Part shown: positions 32,768 through 34,335 of the stretch, piece by piece
Position numbering within the stretch: position 1 is the first letter of the stretch
How the letters are laid out: each line of letters starts with the position of its first letter
Made by a program: the position numbers and the translations under genes
Assembly: GCA_022837505.1 (NCBI GenBank)
Contig: JALHFZ010000026.1
Location: 1 to 34,335, forward strand
DNA: 34,335 bases
Direction: 5' to 3'
DNA from: Synergistaceae bacterium
Lineage (GTDB): Bacteria; Synergistota; Synergistia; Synergistales; Aminobacteriaceae
Notes under the pieces: model-generated
The model's database searches: none
Seen by the model: the letters and a program-made list of their open reading frames with translations, nothing else
Told to the model about the DNA's origin: nothing

Positions 32768-34318
32768 CTATTTCTGCACGGAAACCTCGTGGAACCAGAA
32801 CTGGGCCGTCGGGTGAAGATAAAAGCCTGCCACTTCCTTGCGAAGAAGTACGACATTGTTTCCATGGGCGATTGTAATCATCGGCACCTGGTCATTGACC
32901 CGTTCCTGGGCTTTCTCGTAAAGGGCTATTCTTTTTTCCTGATCAGATATCCTTCGTGCATCGGTAACGAGCTTGTCGAATTCCGGATCAGACCAGTTCG
33001 GGAAATTAAAAATGCTCCCCGTTACAAAGGGACCGTACATGAATGCATCCGGATCTATATAGTCTGCAGTTCTGCCCAGGAAGCACATGGTATGCTCAAA
33101 TTTCATGGCTTTTTCAACGTAGGTACCCCAGTCGAATGTCACGAGCTTCACATTGATTCCCACTTTTGCAAGATCTCCCTGGATTATCTGGGCAACAAGC
33201 TTGCAGTCGGGGAGGTAAATCCGGGGCACAGGCATATACCAGAGCTCCGTCTCGAAGCCGTCCGGCAGTCCGGCTTCATCCAGAAGGCCCTTTGCTTTTT
33301 CGGGATCGTATTCGTATGCCTTCAGGGAAGAATTGTACCCCCAAAGCGTCGGCGGAACCAAGCCTTTTGCAAAAGAACCCATCCCCCTGTATGTCTCTTT
33401 TATTATCCGTTCGATATTGACGGCATGGGCGACAGCTTTTCGAACCCTGACATCGTCAAAGGGTTTTTTTTGCGTATTCATGGCCATAAACCCTGTGTTC
33501 AGCCCGGGGGCTGAAAGCATCTTGATATCGCCGGGCTTTTTGTCCTGGAGTATCTTGATCGTATCCGGGGTTACCCCGTCCATACCGTGAATTTCACCGG
33601 CCAGCAGGGCCATCACCCTGGCCGTATTGTCAGGGATTGACCGGATGATCACCCTCGGGGTGGAGGGTTTTTGTCCCCAATAGCTTTCGAACTCTTTCAA
33701 GACAAGCTGTTCGTTCTTCTTCCATTCCTCCAGCCTGTAGGGGCCGGTTCCGACAGGATTCAGGTTAAATCCGTCCGCCCCGGTTTTCTGCATGGCTGCA
33801 GGGGAAATGATCATAGCAAGATTGTTTGCCATGATCGAAAGGAATGGGGCGTAGGGTGAGGAGAGCTTGATCGAAACTGTTTTGTCGTCGATTTTGTTGA
33901 TCTCTTCTACCTGGCTGAAGCTGGATTTCCAGAAAGCTGCGTTTGCAACCGCATAGGGGTGGGAAGGATCCTTCTGCCTCATCAGCGAGAAAATCACCGC
34001 ATCAGCGTTGAAGGGCGTTCCGTCATGAAACTGCACGTTTTCACGGAGATGAAAGGTCCAGGTATTATTTGATTCTTCGAATTCCCAACTTTTTGCAAGC
34101 AGGGGCTCGATTCTTTTCCCATCCTTGCTGAACCGTACCAGGGTTTCAAAAATCTGATTACATGAGTTGATCGATTCGTTATCGGTTATGGTTGCCGGGT
34201 CGAGACGAACAGCATCCGCCCCTCTCGCGAAAATAAACGTCTGTTCCGCTGCATAGGCACTGCTCCCCACAAAAAAGACGATAAAAAGCAGGGTAAAAAT
34301 AAGCCGCGATCCTTTCAT
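32768..34318 (-). CDS. dppA: Peptide ABC transporter substrate-binding protein (DppA-like)
   Basis: The 516-aa family 5 extracellular binding protein has a signal peptide (LIFTLLFIVFFVGSSAYA) and no lipobox. Recognisable family features include LDPATITDNESINSCNQIFE, the FHLRENVQFHDGTPFNADAV signature and FNLNPVGTGPYRLEEWKKNE. It captures di- or oligopeptides in the periplasm and delivers them to DppBC. GGAGG lies 9 nt before the ATG, close to the window edge, so the promoter lies outside. It is the first gene of the dppA-M19-dppB-dppC-dppDF operon, with a terminator-like hairpin after it. Confidence 0.93.
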   Translation of the reverse strand: MKGSRLIFTLLFIVFFVGSSAYAAEQTFIFARGADAVRLDPATITDNESINSCNQIFETLVRFSKDGKRIEPLLAKSWEFEESNNTWTFHLRENVQFHDGTPFNADAVIFSLMRQKDPSHPYAVANAAFWKSSFSQVEEINKIDDKTVSIKLSSPYAPFLSIMANNLAMIISPAAMQKTGADGFNLNPVGTGPYRLEEWKKNEQLVLKEFESYWGQKPSTPRVIIRSIPDNTARVMALLAGEIHGMDGVTPDTIKILQDKKPGDIKMLSAPGLNTGFMAMNTQKKPFDDVRVRKAVAHAVNIERIIKETYRGMGSFAKGLVPPTLWGYNSSLKAYEYDPEKAKGLLDEAGLPDGFETELWYMPVPRIYLPDCKLVAQIIQGDLAKVGINVKLVTFDWGTYVEKAMKFEHTMCFLGRTADYIDPDAFMYGPFVTGSIFNFPNWSDPEFDKLVTDARRISDQEKRIALYEKAQERVNDQVPMITIAHGNNVVLLRKEVAGFYLHPTAQFWFHEVSVQK

Positions 34319-34335
34319 TGCATTCTACCTCCAGT

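Overview
The window looks like a GC-rich, anaerobic, Gram-negative bacterium, most likely a member of the Synergistota. The basis is indirect: a rubrerythrin, dipeptide uptake and processing genes, a LuxR-type helix-turn-helix fused to a polytopic membrane domain, and many signal-peptide-bearing proteins. No rRNA, tRNA or universal marker is present, so the assignment is an inference.

Layout. (1) 1-3681: a secreted metallo-beta-lactamase-fold protein (minus strand), then a plus-strand ferric-iron-type ABC transporter remnant. Its binding protein has lost its start and signal peptide, its fused permease is intact, and no ATPase follows. (2) 3663-22978: about 19 kb entirely on the minus strand, dominated by repeated and decaying copies of one gene set. 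A cassette of pspA, a ybjN-like gene and a GIDE-domain membrane protein gene occurs twice, with the same order, the same overlaps and exactly the same 1932-bp length (7144-9075 and 17847-19778). A third, wrecked copy lies at 20548-21404. Around the cassettes are secreted or envelope proteins of unknown function (an SH3-LprI-SH3 protein, a 556-aa protein with a poly-Glu tail, two paralogous helical proteins, a leucine-rich-repeat protein and others). There are also two intact LuxR-type genes and two degraded LuxR remnants. (3) 23139-24426, plus strand: rubrerythrin, whose start has been tandemly duplicated, then a MazEF toxin-antitoxin pair behind a 49-bp near-perfect palindrome. (4) 24538-34318, minus strand: a dipeptide epimerase with a DUF819 membrane protein, a DUF3870 protein, and a Dpp-type operon (dppA, M19 dipeptidase, dppB, dppC, fused dppDF).

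How the genes may work together. The PspA/YbjN-like/GIDE cassette plausibly forms an inner-membrane maintenance system: a PspA coat protein, a small chaperone-like partner and a two-pass membrane protein with a GIDE domain. Its repeated duplication beside secreted proteins and LuxR regulators suggests a locally amplified envelope-stress island. This is the best candidate here for an undescribed system. Region 4 reads as import and catabolism of dipeptides, possibly including peptidoglycan-derived L-Ala-D-Glu.

Limits. All calls come from reading the sequence and recognising motifs. No database searches were run, and similarity statements between paralogs are by eye.
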